Part shown: piece by piece, positions 8,234-16,336 of the stretch | Layout of the letters: the number at the start of each line of letters is the position of its first letter | Position numbering within the stretch: the stretch's first letter is position 1 | Origin: Anaerolineaceae bacterium oral taxon 439 | Lineage (GTDB): Bacteria; Chloroflexota; Anaerolineae; Anaerolineales; Anaerolineaceae | DNA length: 64,000 bases | NCBI GenBank assembly: GCA_001717545.1 | Contig: CP017039.1 | Span: 1,674,001 to 1,738,000, forward strand | Direction of reading: 5' to 3' | The notes under the pieces: generated by a model | The model's database searches: none | Told to the model about the DNA's origin: nothing | What the model saw: the letters and a program-made list of their open reading frames with translations, nothing else | Position numbers and translations under genes: made by a program

Positions 8234-9259
8234 TTATTCATCAGATGCCTTACGCCTGCCCGTTCTGGGCGTGCCGAAAATCGCCTGATACGTGTCGTCG
8301 AGTTCTTCGTTTGCCAGATGCGAATAGCGCTGCGTTACGGCAATATTGCTATGCCGGGCAAATTCCTGCGCGATTTTCAGGTTGCCGGTCGCCTGGAGGA
8401 CCATCGTTACAAAATAGTGGCGGAAGGAGTGGGGCGTGATCGTTCCGACCGCATCTTCGCCCAGGCATTGTTCAACCCGCTCAGAAACGATCATGCGACC
8501 GGTTTTCGTCGTAATCGGGAGCGTCTTTTTCCCGGCGCCTTTATCATGTCGCGAGAAAATCGGGAGAGCGGAGCGGGCGAGCGCGAATTTCTCGCCGAGT
8601 TCGGCGCGGAGACCTAAATAATTTCGCATAGCCAATATAGAACGATCAGAAAACCTGATTATCGCTTCTTTATTCCCCTTCCCAATAATAATAGCCTTTC
8701 CCGTTCGCCAATTAATATCGCCAAGCCGAAGGCCGCAGATTTCATGAATTCGCAGTCCGGTATCGGCAAGCGTCAACAGGAACGCCGAATCCCGGCAGTT
8801 AATTAATCGATCCGTCTCGGTTTCGCATAGGATAGAGGGGAGGGACTCCGCGTATTCAAGGACCTTGCGAATATCTTCTTCCGGGAACTGCGGCAGGCGA
8901 ACGCCGGGTTTCCGCGTTCGATGACGGATCAGCATTTTGACACGATTCAGATTCAGGCTCAGCATATTTTCCGCCGCAAGATATTCTAAAAAGCTTTTGA
9001 GTACGTTGATATACAGCGTTTCTGTCGTCGGTGAATAGCTTTTCAGATAGGTCGAAAAATCCGAGACGATCGTTTCGTCGAGGACTTCGACCAGGACCGA
9101 ATCGAGCTCCGAATCCTCAAGGTTTTCATTTTCCTTGTACATCTCCAAAAAAGCTTTCATTCCATTTTGATAGGTTTTCGCTGTATTTCGGCTGCGTGAA
9201 TTTTCGATCTGGCGGACGAACCGATTCGTCGCGTCTGAAAGCGTTACGGATTCCGGCAT
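8234..9259 (-). CDS. Tyrosine recombinase of the XerC/XerD type
   Basis: 341 residues. An N-terminal SAM-like core-binding domain (about 1-125, TKSYSPTTETLY-like region) is followed by the catalytic domain. The catalytic set is visible: Arg in DTGLRIHEICGLR, HSFRH, then His in FARHSNIAVTQ and the nucleophile Tyr in RYSHL. Xer enzymes resolve chromosome dimers at dif, and relatives act on mobile elements. There is no integrase-type neighbour and no dif-like site nearby, so a housekeeping Xer role is likely but not proven. It has its own strong promoter with an overlapping palindrome. Confidence 0.88.
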   Translation of the reverse strand: MPESVTLSDATNRFVRQIENSRSRNTAKTYQNGMKAFLEMYKENENLEDSELDSVLVEVLDETIVSDFSTYLKSYSPTTETLYINVLKSFLEYLAAENMLSLNLNRVKMLIRHRTRKPGVRLPQFPEEDIRKVLEYAESLPSILCETETDRLINCRDSAFLLTLADTGLRIHEICGLRLGDINWRTGKAIIIGKGNKEAIIRFSDRSILAMRNYLGLRAELGEKFALARSALPIFSRHDKGAGKKTLPITTKTGRMIVSERVEQCLGEDAVGTITPHSFRHYFVTMVLQATGNLKIAQEFARHSNIAVTQRYSHLANEELDDTYQAIFGTPRTGRRKASDE

Positions 9260-9297
9260 GATTAAATGGCTCCTGTTTTGCTGGCTCTTATGCGTAC

Positions 9298-9313
9298 GAT
9301 AATAATTCTTATC
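9298..9313. promoter_or_regulatory. Palindromic operator candidate at the xer transcription start
   Basis: GATAATAATTCTTATC is a 16-bp palindrome with one mismatched pair, located 9 bp downstream of the -10 box and covering the expected transcription start (about 9315). The GATAA/TTATC arms recall Fur-family sites, but the match is short. Confidence 0.45.
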
Positions 9314-9322
9314 GCACCCATA

Positions 9323-9351
9323 ATAATAACCGAGCTGCGTTCGACTGTCAA
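9323..9351 (-). promoter_or_regulatory. Strong sigma-A-type promoter for the Xer recombinase
   Basis: On the minus strand, TTGACA (9346-9351), 17-bp spacer, TATTAT (9323-9328). The leader is about 55 nt. Confidence 0.8.
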
Positions 9352-9559
9352 GATGCTCTTATCCTTGAATTCGCGCCGGTTTGCAAAGCTTTCTATCTCG
9401 ACCCGTGCGTACTTAAAATCCTCCGCATAAATTTTTTTGGACTTTATCGTTTATACTAAAGGTACGTTTTAAGGGCGCTTCGACGATACTGGCAGCGGTC
9501 CCTGAAAGGCGTAAGTGGCTGAATCAGAATCTTTTTTTAGCAGAAAGGTTTATTGAAAA
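9352..9559. other. Intergenic region between divergent xer and asp23
   Basis: The 300 bp between the two genes hold the xer promoter and operator on the left. On the plus side, a TATACT (9452-9457) could serve asp23-nusB but lacks a clear -35. AGAAAGG lies just before the asp23 start. Nothing else is recognised. Confidence 0.4.
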
Positions 9560-9886
9560 ATGGCAGAAGAAAAAGACCGCGCTTCCGGGATAACGACGAT
9601 TGCGGCAGAAGTTATTGAAACGATCATGATCCAGACGGCTGTCGAAACGAAAGGCGTTTCGCGCATCTCCCCGCATTCTTCGCATCCGGGCGTCAAGCTG
9701 AAAATCGATGGGAAAACGGTTAATGCGGACGTTTTCGTCATCCTGAAAGCAAAGGAAAACACGAACAGCGTCGGGGCGGAAATTCAGAAGAATATTTCGC
9801 GCTCGATCGTTGAAACGGTCGGGATGGACGCCGGCGCGATCAACGTCCATATCGATAATTTCGATATTACGCCGCCTGAAGCCTGA
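9560..9886 (+). CDS. Asp23/Gls24 family envelope-stress protein (YqhY-like)
   Basis: 108 residues, a typical length. The Asp23 pattern is clear: ITTIAAEVIETIMIQTAVET at the start, a GVKLKIDGKTV strand, and DVFVILKAKENTNS followed by a helix and a C-terminal amphipathic strand. Asp23-family proteins are cytosolic and linked to the membrane or to acetyl-CoA carboxylase control. An asp23-like gene directly before nusB is the same order as yqhY-nusB in Firmicutes, which supports the call. Ends 7 bp before nusB. Confidence 0.88.
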   Translation: MAEEKDRASGITTIAAEVIETIMIQTAVETKGVSRISPHSSHPGVKLKIDGKTVNADVFVILKAKENTNSVGAEIQKNISRSIVETVGMDAGAINVHIDNFDITPPEA

Positions 9887-9893
9887 TTGCCGT

Positions 9894-10433
9894 ATGAAAC
9901 TTCGCTTTATCGACGACAGCGAGACAAAAGGGATCCCTGCCGATTTTGAAGACGGGGATAAGTATGAATCGGTTGAAATTGAGAACGCGCCGCTTGACGA
10001 TCGGACGCAGGCGCGTGGCGTTGCGCTTCAAATCCTATACGAAAGAGATCTTACGGACCATCCGCTGGGCGCGATTATCCGGGAACGAATGGAAACCGTC
10101 GATTTAGATAACGATCTGGCGAAATTCGTAATTCAAATCGTTGCCGGAACCATTCCGAATACGGCGATGATCGATTCATTTACGGTCAGGTATGCGCCGG
10201 AATGGCCCATCGATCAGATCGCCGTCATCGATCGGAATATTATCCGTATGGCGGTCTGGGAATTCGCGATCGCGGAGCTGAATCCGCTGAAAGTCGTTAT
10301 TAATGAATCGATCGAATTAGCGAAATACTTTGGATCGTTGAGTTCTAAACGCTTTGTGCATGGGGTTTTAGGAAGTCTTTCGGGTCATATCGATGAGATA
10401 AAAGCTGCTGCTAAGCTCCCGGAGGAAGACTAA
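9894..10433 (+). CDS. nusB: Transcription antitermination factor NusB
   Basis: 179 residues. NusB binds boxA RNA with NusE (S10) and helps antitermination of rRNA operons. The family core is visible: TQARGVALQILYERDL near residue 42, then VDLDNDLAKFVIQIVAG, the conserved APEWPIDQIAVIDRNIIRMAVWE stretch (read in two parts), VVINESIELAKYFGS and the final FVHGVLG. The ~40-residue acidic N-terminal extension is longer than in Escherichia coli. The start at 9894 is preferred over the earlier in-frame codon at 9810, which lies inside asp23. Confidence 0.93.
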   Translation: MKLRFIDDSETKGIPADFEDGDKYESVEIENAPLDDRTQARGVALQILYERDLTDHPLGAIIRERMETVDLDNDLAKFVIQIVAGTIPNTAMIDSFTVRYAPEWPIDQIAVIDRNIIRMAVWEFAIAELNPLKVVINESIELAKYFGSLSSKRFVHGVLGSLSGHIDEIKAAAKLPEED

Positions 10434-10740
10434 AATATACTAATTCCTGAACTGGGATTTTCTGTTTTTTCCCGCCTCAGGATACGGCTGTGCTCGCGCG
10501 CAGGCGTCACTTGATCTTTTTACCCCTCTCTCTTTTCTTTTATTGAAGACTGACGCGGATCGCCGGCGTCTTGTCATTATTAATTTAAGCTAACCTAAAG
10601 CCTCGATTCCCAACAAACCGGTTTATAATTATCGTGATTGGAATTCTTTGCGGGGACGACTTGCCCCGTGTCAGTTTCAGGTTAGTTTTTTTCCATAAGA
10701 GACCAATCGAAACACAAAATCTATAAAGGAGTATTGCAAA
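10434..10740 (+). promoter_or_regulatory. pckA leader region with -10 box
   Basis: This 307-bp gap has no gene. TATAAT at 10624-10629 is the best promoter element, with a weak -35, and implies a leader of about 105 nt. That leader contains a small hairpin (CGGGG acgacttg CCCCG, 10651-10668). CTAACCT (10590-10596) and AGGTTAG (10679-10685), the latter followed by seven T, form a long-range inverted repeat of unknown meaning. AAAGGAG precedes the start codon. Confidence 0.4.
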
Positions 10741-12342
10741 ATGGAAATTATTGGCGTTCCTGGAAAATATGGTCTGGAAAATTACGGTATTATCAATCCC
10801 AATAAGGTCTATTGGAACCCGGCTCAAACCGTATTAATTGATGAAGCTGTCTCTCGCGGCGAAGGCGTTTTCTCTCCTGACGGCGCTCTGATGGTTGCCA
10901 CCGGTAAATACACCGGCCGTTCCCCTAACGATCGTTTTGTCGTCGATAACGGAACTGAAGAAGAAAAGAATATCGACTGGGGCAAAGTTAACGTTAAGAT
11001 TTCCCCGGAAAAATTCGACGTTCTTTATAACCGGATGCTCGGATATGTTCAGAATCGCGATCTGTTCGTTTCGGATCTGGCCGTCGGAGCCGACCCGGCG
11101 TATCGGCTCCCGGTTCGCGTTATCTCCGAACTCGCATGGTCGAACCTGTTTGCGACCAACATGTTCCTTCGGCCGCCGCTCGCCGAACGCGTCGACCAGG
11201 TCCCTGGCTTTACGGTCATCTGCGTTCCCGGCCTGCTCGGACGAAAAGAAGACGGATTGAACTCCGAAGCGTTTATTCTCGTTAACTTCGCGAAGAAAAT
11301 CGTCCTGATCGGCGGTTCGCAATATGGCGGAGAAATTAAGAAATCGATCTTCTCGGTCATGAACTTCATGCTCCCGCTTAAGGGCGTCATGACGATGCAC
11401 TGCTCCGCTAACGTCGACAAAGTTAACGGCGATACGGCGCTGTTCTTCGGGCTGTCCGGAACGGGGAAAACGACCCTGTCCTCCGATCCGAATCGGCTCC
11501 TGATCGGAGACGACGAACATGGCTGGAGCGATCATGGGACGTTTAACTTTGAAGGCGGCTGCTATGCGAAAGTAATTCGTCTGAGCCATGAGCATGAGCC
11601 GTTGATCTGGGACGCCATCCATCGCTATGGCGCGATCCTCGAGAACGTCGATTATGACCCGGTGACGCGCGTGATCGATCTTGACAGCGCCCGTCTGACG
11701 GAAAACACGCGCGCTTCCTACCCGATCCATTTCATTGACGGTATCGTCGAAAACGGGCAGGGCGCGATTCCGAATAATATCTTCTTCCTGACGGCTGACG
11801 CCTCCGGCGTCCTTCCTCCGCTTTCGAAATTGGACAAGAACCAGGCGATGTATTACTTCATGTCGGGATATACGTCTAAGCTTGCCGGTACGGAACGCGG
11901 GGTTACCGAGCCGCAGCCGAACTTCTCGGCCTGTTTCGGTTCGCCGTTCCTTCCCCTCCATCCGTCCGTCTACGCCGCGCTTCTCGGAAAGAAAATCGCT
12001 GAGCATGAATCAAACGTTTGGCTGCTGAATACGGGTTGGTCAGGCGGTCCGTACGGTATCGGCTCCCGCTTCAAGCTCCCTTATACGCGCGCGTTTGTGA
12101 CCGCGGCGCTGAACGGGACGCTGAAAGATGTCGAATTCGTCAAGGAACCGTTCTTCGGTTTAGCGATTCCGAAGAGCTGTCCGGGCGTTCCGTCCGAGGT
12201 TTTGAATCCGCGCGATACATGGGCGGATAAGGCTGCATATGACGAAGCCGCGAAGAAACTCGTCGCCTCGTTTGAACAGAACTTCAGGAAATACGCTGCG
12301 CAGACCGCCGCTGAAATCGTCAACGCCGGGCCGAAAGCCTGA
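10741..12342 (+). CDS. pckA: Phosphoenolpyruvate carboxykinase (ATP)
   Basis: 533 residues, normal for the ATP-dependent enzyme, which interconverts oxaloacetate + ATP with PEP + CO2 + ADP. Visible signatures are YTGRSPNDRFVVD near residue 59, the P-loop-like kinase-1a site FGLSGTGKTTLS near 240, the metal/oxaloacetate region IGDDEHGW, and the adenine-binding part ending in TRAFVTAALNG. In fermentative anaerobes it often runs toward oxaloacetate, conserving ATP; direction here is not known. AAAGGAG 6 bp before the ATG, own leader, and a strong terminator behind it: monocistronic. Confidence 0.97.
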   Translation: MEIIGVPGKYGLENYGIINPNKVYWNPAQTVLIDEAVSRGEGVFSPDGALMVATGKYTGRSPNDRFVVDNGTEEEKNIDWGKVNVKISPEKFDVLYNRMLGYVQNRDLFVSDLAVGADPAYRLPVRVISELAWSNLFATNMFLRPPLAERVDQVPGFTVICVPGLLGRKEDGLNSEAFILVNFAKKIVLIGGSQYGGEIKKSIFSVMNFMLPLKGVMTMHCSANVDKVNGDTALFFGLSGTGKTTLSSDPNRLLIGDDEHGWSDHGTFNFEGGCYAKVIRLSHEHEPLIWDAIHRYGAILENVDYDPVTRVIDLDSARLTENTRASYPIHFIDGIVENGQGAIPNNIFFLTADASGVLPPLSKLDKNQAMYYFMSGYTSKLAGTERGVTEPQPNFSACFGSPFLPLHPSVYAALLGKKIAEHESNVWLLNTGWSGGPYGIGSRFKLPYTRAFVTAALNGTLKDVEFVKEPFFGLAIPKSCPGVPSEVLNPRDTWADKAAYDEAAKKLVASFEQNFRKYAAQTAAEIVNAGPKA

Positions 12343-12380
12343 TTCCCTGGCAAAGCAGCGAAAGTTGAAAGTTATCGAAG

Positions 12381-12412
12381 GAGCCCCTGGAAAATCGGGG
12401 CTCTTTCTTCTT
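12381..12412 (+). terminator. Rho-independent terminator after pckA
   Basis: GAGCCCC (12381-12387) and GGGGCTC (12397-12403) form a perfect stem followed by TTTCTTCTT. Confidence 0.85.
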
Positions 12413-13095
12413 CATTCGGAAGAGCCGCTCAGGGCCAGCAGAGCAAGCGCCAGACAAATAAAAGGAATCATGGGAATCGTCGCCTTCCTTCCGCCGATCC
12501 TCTCGCGGAACAGCGCGGCAAAGAGACCCGCGCCGGCCATTCCCAGCCCAAACGCGGAAAATCCGCGCATGAAGCCAACCGCTCCGCAGAGCGCGGCCGT
12601 AAACAGAATATCCCCAAAAGAAAAAATCTCAGCTTTTAAAAATCCGGAGAGGCCGCTTTGAAGAAAAAAGCAGGCAGAAAACGCGGTAAAACCGGGGACG
12701 AGTCAGGTTTGTATATTGCCATGCCTATGCGAAACCAAAAAGCCCGCAACAAACAGCAGCAGGTTCGTCTCGATCGGGATCCGTTCGATCCAGATATCGC
12801 TGATCGCCGCGAGGATCAGCACAACATGGATCGCCATAGCCGGGGGGAGATCGAGGGATGAAGATTTTCCGAGCGTCATCAATAGATAAGACAGCGTAAA
12901 ACTAAATCCGATCCAGAACCGCGCCGTTGAAAAAACGGGCGATTGAATTCCAGCTGCATGAAACTTTATCCGCGCCCGAAGCGTCATAGAAAAAGAGAGA
13001 GATGTCCAGGCGATGAATTGGAGCAGGACGGATAAAAGCAGAATGAGTTCAAGCCGCAAGATATGGATATCTCCTTGCCGGCAAAGTATAACCAA
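12412..13095 (-). pseudogene. Prepilin peptidase (A24 type) interrupted by an in-frame TGA
   Basis: Two open segments on the minus strand (13095-12706 and 12702-12412) share one frame and are split only by TGA at 12703-12705. Together they give about 227 residues with six or seven membrane helices. The first part ends with an A24-like motif (ISDIWIERIPIETN, first catalytic Asp). After the stop comes FSFGDILFTAALCGAVGF, matching the second catalytic motif GxGD-x-K/L with its first Gly replaced, and later IPMIPFICLALALL. The interrupting codon follows GNIQT; CGA-to-TGA is a plausible change. Prepilin peptidases process type IV pilin-like leaders. No pilus genes are nearby. Decay or a sequencing error are both possible. 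Confidence 0.65.
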
Positions 13096-13122
13096 TTTTC
13101 ACCGCTGTGGACGTTCTCGTGA

Positions 13123-13128
13123 TATAAT
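13123..13128 (+). promoter_or_regulatory. -10 box for tmRNA
   Basis: TATAAT, 14 bp before the mature tmRNA 5' end; -35 weak. Confidence 0.5.
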
Positions 13129-13142
13129 GGATATCTAAATTC

Positions 13143-13538
13143 GGGGATGCCATGGCTTCGACGGGGGAGGCTGGATCCGGATTGCGAGTCGAGAGGCGCC
13201 CGATCTCGTAAAATCAGCGCAAAAAATTAAGTGCCAACAATCGCACTTCCTACGCTGCAATGCCGTTAGCCGCTTAAGCGACCGGCGTTCAGCCTGACCT
13301 TTTCAGGTCACGTCCGCCCGAATCGTATCCTGACCGATCGCGGAGCGGGCGCCATAATGTCAGGATGCTGACCGCGAATTCACGGCGCGGGACAAAAGAG
13401 GACTTTCGGGTCTGAGTGAATCGCTTCCGTCGAGTGCGTTCCGTCTCTCGATGATAAGCTAAAATGAAACGGAAATACGCTCGTAGTATATTCGAGGTTC
13501 GATTCTTTCGGACGCGGGTTCGACTCCCGCCATCTCCA
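13143..13538 (+). ncRNA. ssrA: tmRNA (ssrA)
   Basis: The 5' end GGGGATG pairs with CATCTCC at 13531-13537 to form the tRNA-like acceptor stem. The 3' T-arm GCGGGTTCGACTCCCGC is clear, and the 3' CCA is not encoded. The tag frame runs from the resume codon GCC at 13233 to TAA at 13275-13277 and reads ANNRTSYAAMPLAA, with the expected hydrophobic, Ala-rich proteolysis end. tmRNA with SmpB rescues ribosomes stalled on broken messages; smpB is also in this window (54131-54580). A terminator follows. Confidence 0.96.
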
Positions 13539-13542
13539 CTCG

Positions 13543-13580
13543 AAACAGCGCGCTGACGATTCAGACGCGCTGTTTTTATT
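13543..13580 (+). terminator. Rho-independent terminator after tmRNA
   Basis: AACAGCGCG / CGCGCTGTT stem with a 13-nt loop and a run of T. Confidence 0.85.
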
Positions 13581-13595
13581 TTTCACGATTCACGC

Positions 13596-13601
13596 TATAA
13601 T
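13596..13601 (+). promoter_or_regulatory. -10 box of a leaderless promoter for the ABC permease gene
   Basis: TATAAT followed by exactly 7 nt and then the ATG at 13609. No Shine-Dalgarno sequence fits between them, so transcription should start at or next to the start codon. Confidence 0.55.
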
Positions 13602-13608
13602 TTCGTCT

Positions 13609-15282
13609 ATGGAAACCAACCCATCACGACCGATCGCACTCCTGAAAGGCTCCGTACTGATTGCGTTTCCGGTCGCGTTCGCAGTGCTTTTCTTCTATCA
13701 CCCCCTCATCGAAATCTTCCGCGTCTCGTTCAGCGAGCTTTTCGGCAAGGCTGAGATCGACTGGGGCAGGGTCTTTTCCGTCTTCCGCTTCACGGCGTTT
13801 CAGGCGCTCCTTTCAACCGTCCTCACGATCCTCCTTGGACTCCCCGCCGCCTGTATCTTCGGGAGGTACCGGTTCCTCGGGAAACGATTCCTGAACGCGC
13901 TGTTCTCGATCCCGTTCATCCTCCCGACGATCGTCGCCGCGACCGCATTCAACGCGCTGATCGGGCCGAAAGGTTGGATCAACCTGTTGATGATGAAGCT
14001 GAACGGGCTGGCGACGCCCCCAATCCGCGCTTTTGGCACGCTGCAGATAATTATCGTCGCGCATATCTTCTATAATATTTCGATCGTCATCCGCATGGTC
14101 AGCGCCGCATGGTCGGGGCTGGATACGCGCTATGAAGAAGCCGGCCGCGTCTTAGGCTGCTCCGGATGGACGACGTTCCGAAAGGTCGTCTTCCCGCTGC
14201 TCCGTCCCACGCTGCAATCCGCCGCGCTGATCGTCTTCCTGTTTGATTTCACCAGCTACGGCGTCGTGCTCCTGCTCGGCGGCGGCGCCTTTCGGACGGT
14301 TGAAGTCGACATATCGCAGCAAGCCCTGATGTTCCTGAACTTGCCGATGGCGTCGACGCTTTCGATTCTCCAGCTTATCGTAACGCTGGGCATAACTCTG
14401 TTGGACCAGCTGTCCTCGAAAACAATTGCCGCGCTGCGAATTCCCCGGGTTCGCGGCGAGAATCAGCGGAAAATCCAAGGATTTGGCTCACGGCTTTGGA
14501 TATCGCTGTACCTTTTCGGACTGATCTTATTCCTGGGCTTGCCGCTGATCGCGCTGGTAACGCGCTCGTTTTACCTTCTTCCCGCTGAAGCTGAACGTCT
14601 GGGCGGAAACGCCGGCTGGACGCTGACATTTTTCAAGCAGCTCTTTATCAACGAACGGAAATCCTTCTTCTACGTTCCGCCGCTGATGGCGCTGGTCAAT
14701 TCGTTAGCGGTCGGGATCGGCGTCGGCGTTCTCGCAACCCTGACGGGAGGGCTGATCGTCTTCGCCGAGAATCGTTTTCCCTGGACCCGACGGCTTGAAT
14801 GGCTCTTCATGATTTCGATTGGGACCTCCGCCGTCACGCTGGGCCTCGGATATTTAATCGCGTTTCGGAGCCAGATCCGGAATCCGCTGCTGATCGTCGC
14901 CGCGCATGGACTCATCGCGCTTCCCTTCGCGATCCGCTCGCTCAAACCCGCTTTTTCCGCGATTCCACTCTCGCTTCGTCAGAGCGCCGCCGTCTCAGGC
15001 GCGAATCCGTTCAGGACGTTTCTTATGGTTGAACTGCCGCTGATGAAAAACGGGCTTATTCCTGCGTTCGTTTTTTCGATGACAATTTCGCTCGGCGAAT
15101 TCGGCGCTTCGTCGTTCCTATCCAGCCCGGAGCGCCCGACGATTCCAATCGCGATCTACCGCTATCTGGGACAGCCGGGCGCAAAAAATTTCGGTCAGGC
15201 GATGGCGCTGTCGACGATCCTGCTGCTCTTATGCATGCTGAGCGTTTTGGCGCCGGAGCTGCCCGCGAATGACAGGAGCTGA
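13609..15282 (+). CDS. Fused two-module ABC importer permease (iron(III)/thiamine type)
   Basis: 557 residues with about 12 membrane helices, made of two homologous permease halves. Each half carries an EAA-type loop that docks on the ATPase: EEAGRVLGCSGWTTFRKVVF near residue 180 and AVSGANPFRTFLMVELPLM near 470. This double-length arrangement is known for FbpB-like Fe(III) and ThiP-like thiamine importers. The substrate cannot be told from the sequence. It partners with the ATPase gene that begins at its 3' end. No substrate-binding protein gene is adjacent, so that component must lie elsewhere or be lost. Confidence 0.88.
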   Translation: METNPSRPIALLKGSVLIAFPVAFAVLFFYHPLIEIFRVSFSELFGKAEIDWGRVFSVFRFTAFQALLSTVLTILLGLPAACIFGRYRFLGKRFLNALFSIPFILPTIVAATAFNALIGPKGWINLLMMKLNGLATPPIRAFGTLQIIIVAHIFYNISIVIRMVSAAWSGLDTRYEEAGRVLGCSGWTTFRKVVFPLLRPTLQSAALIVFLFDFTSYGVVLLLGGGAFRTVEVDISQQALMFLNLPMASTLSILQLIVTLGITLLDQLSSKTIAALRIPRVRGENQRKIQGFGSRLWISLYLFGLILFLGLPLIALVTRSFYLLPAEAERLGGNAGWTLTFFKQLFINERKSFFYVPPLMALVNSLAVGIGVGVLATLTGGLIVFAENRFPWTRRLEWLFMISIGTSAVTLGLGYLIAFRSQIRNPLLIVAAHGLIALPFAIRSLKPAFSAIPLSLRQSAAVSGANPFRTFLMVELPLMKNGLIPAFVFSMTISLGEFGASSFLSSPERPTIPIAIYRYLGQPGAKNFGQAMALSTILLLLCMLSVLAPELPANDRS

Positions 15283-15289
15283 CACGGCT

Positions 15290-16336
15290 ATGCTGATGAT
15301 CTCGAATTTATCATACCGATATGGGAACGAGCCGCTGCTAAACGATCTGTCTCTTTCGCTCTCTGATCATGAAGTTCTGTGCCTGCTGGGAGAAAGCGGA
15401 AGCGGAAAAAGCACGCTCCTCCGGATTATTGCCGGACTGGAAAAACCGCTGTGTGGCGAGATTCGTTGGAATGGGGTGAAAATCAACAGCCTGCCGCCGC
15501 ATAAGCGAAACTTTGGGCTGATGTTCCAGGATTACGCACTTTTCCCCAATCGGACCGTCGCGGAAAACGTCGCGTTCGGGTTGGAAATGAAAAAAGGTGT
15601 TTCAAAAAAGATGATTCGCGAGCGCGTCAACCTGCTCCTCGGCCAGATCAGCATGACCAGCTTCAGCGACCGGCGCGTGACCGAGCTCTCCGGCGGGGAG
15701 CAGCAGCGCGTCGCGCTCGCCCGTTCGATCGCGCCCAGGCCGCATTTATTAATGCTTGACGAACCGCTGGGCGCGTTGGATCATTCGCTTAAGCGCGGTC
15801 TGCTTGCCGAGCTACGCGAGATTCTCGGGCGAAACGGGATTCCCGCGATCTACGTTACGCATGATCAGGAGGAAGGCTTCTCGATCGGCGACCGGATCGC
15901 GCTTCTCCATGACGGAAGAATTATCCAGAACGGGAGTCCGGAAAGCGTCTACCGGAACCCCGCTTCCGTCTGGGCGGCGAAATTTCTGGGACATCAGAAT
16001 ATGACGCCCGCCGCGGCGATCAGCGCCAATAAAGTCGAATGCAAGCTGGGCGAACGCCTGAGTCGGCTTGAGGTTAACCTGAACCATGACCTCATCCTCG
16101 GGCAGAAAATACATCTCCTCTTTCATGAGCTGACGATCGAAGACAACGCGGACAGTTTCAAGTACCGCATGGACGGCAGCGTCAAAGACGTTATTTTCAA
16201 AGGGTCGGCGTATGAAATTCACGCTGAAATCGCCGAAGGAACGATATTTTCCGTATGGTCGAAGCGCTCGCGCGAAATCGGCGAAAAAATCGTCATTCCA
16301 TTCAGCAGCGACCAGATCAGCGTCCTGTTTACCTGA
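15290..16336 (+). CDS. ABC transporter ATP-binding protein (iron(III)/thiamine/polyamine type)
   Basis: About 348 residues. Walker A GESGSGKST near residue 37, Q-loop at MFQDYALFPN, signature LSGGEQQRVALARS, Walker B LLMLDEPLGALD, and the H-loop in YVTHDQEE. A C-terminal TOBE-like regulatory beta domain (about 240-348) is typical of the CUT2/FbpC/PotA group. The frame also offers an ATG at 15269 inside the permease gene; 15290 is preferred because AGGAG (15274-15278) lies upstream at suitable distance. It powers the fused permease encoded just before it. Confidence 0.88.
   Translation: MLMISNLSYRYGNEPLLNDLSLSLSDHEVLCLLGESGSGKSTLLRIIAGLEKPLCGEIRWNGVKINSLPPHKRNFGLMFQDYALFPNRTVAENVAFGLEMKKGVSKKMIRERVNLLLGQISMTSFSDRRVTELSGGEQQRVALARSIAPRPHLLMLDEPLGALDHSLKRGLLAELREILGRNGIPAIYVTHDQEEGFSIGDRIALLHDGRIIQNGSPESVYRNPASVWAAKFLGHQNMTPAAAISANKVECKLGERLSRLEVNLNHDLILGQKIHLLFHELTIEDNADSFKYRMDGSVKDVIFKGSAYEIHAEIAEGTIFSVWSKRSREIGEKIVIPFSSDQISVLFT

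Noticed and set aside
10590-10685. Attenuator in the pckA leader
   Set aside because: The left arm CTAACCT lies upstream of the predicted transcription start, so both arms would not be in the same normal transcript.
10834-12006. 390-residue minus-strand frame inside pckA
   Set aside because: Antisense of a clearly coding gene; Arg-rich composition without any domain.
12703-12705. Selenocysteine reading of the TGA in the prepilin peptidase
   Set aside because: The position is not a conserved Cys in the family and no SECIS-like hairpin directly follows; simple mutation is more likely.
13380-13586. 68-residue minus-strand open frame
   Set aside because: It is the antisense of tmRNA and its terminator; the WRWRESNPRPKESNLEY-like text is a typical artefact of translating a tRNA-like domain.
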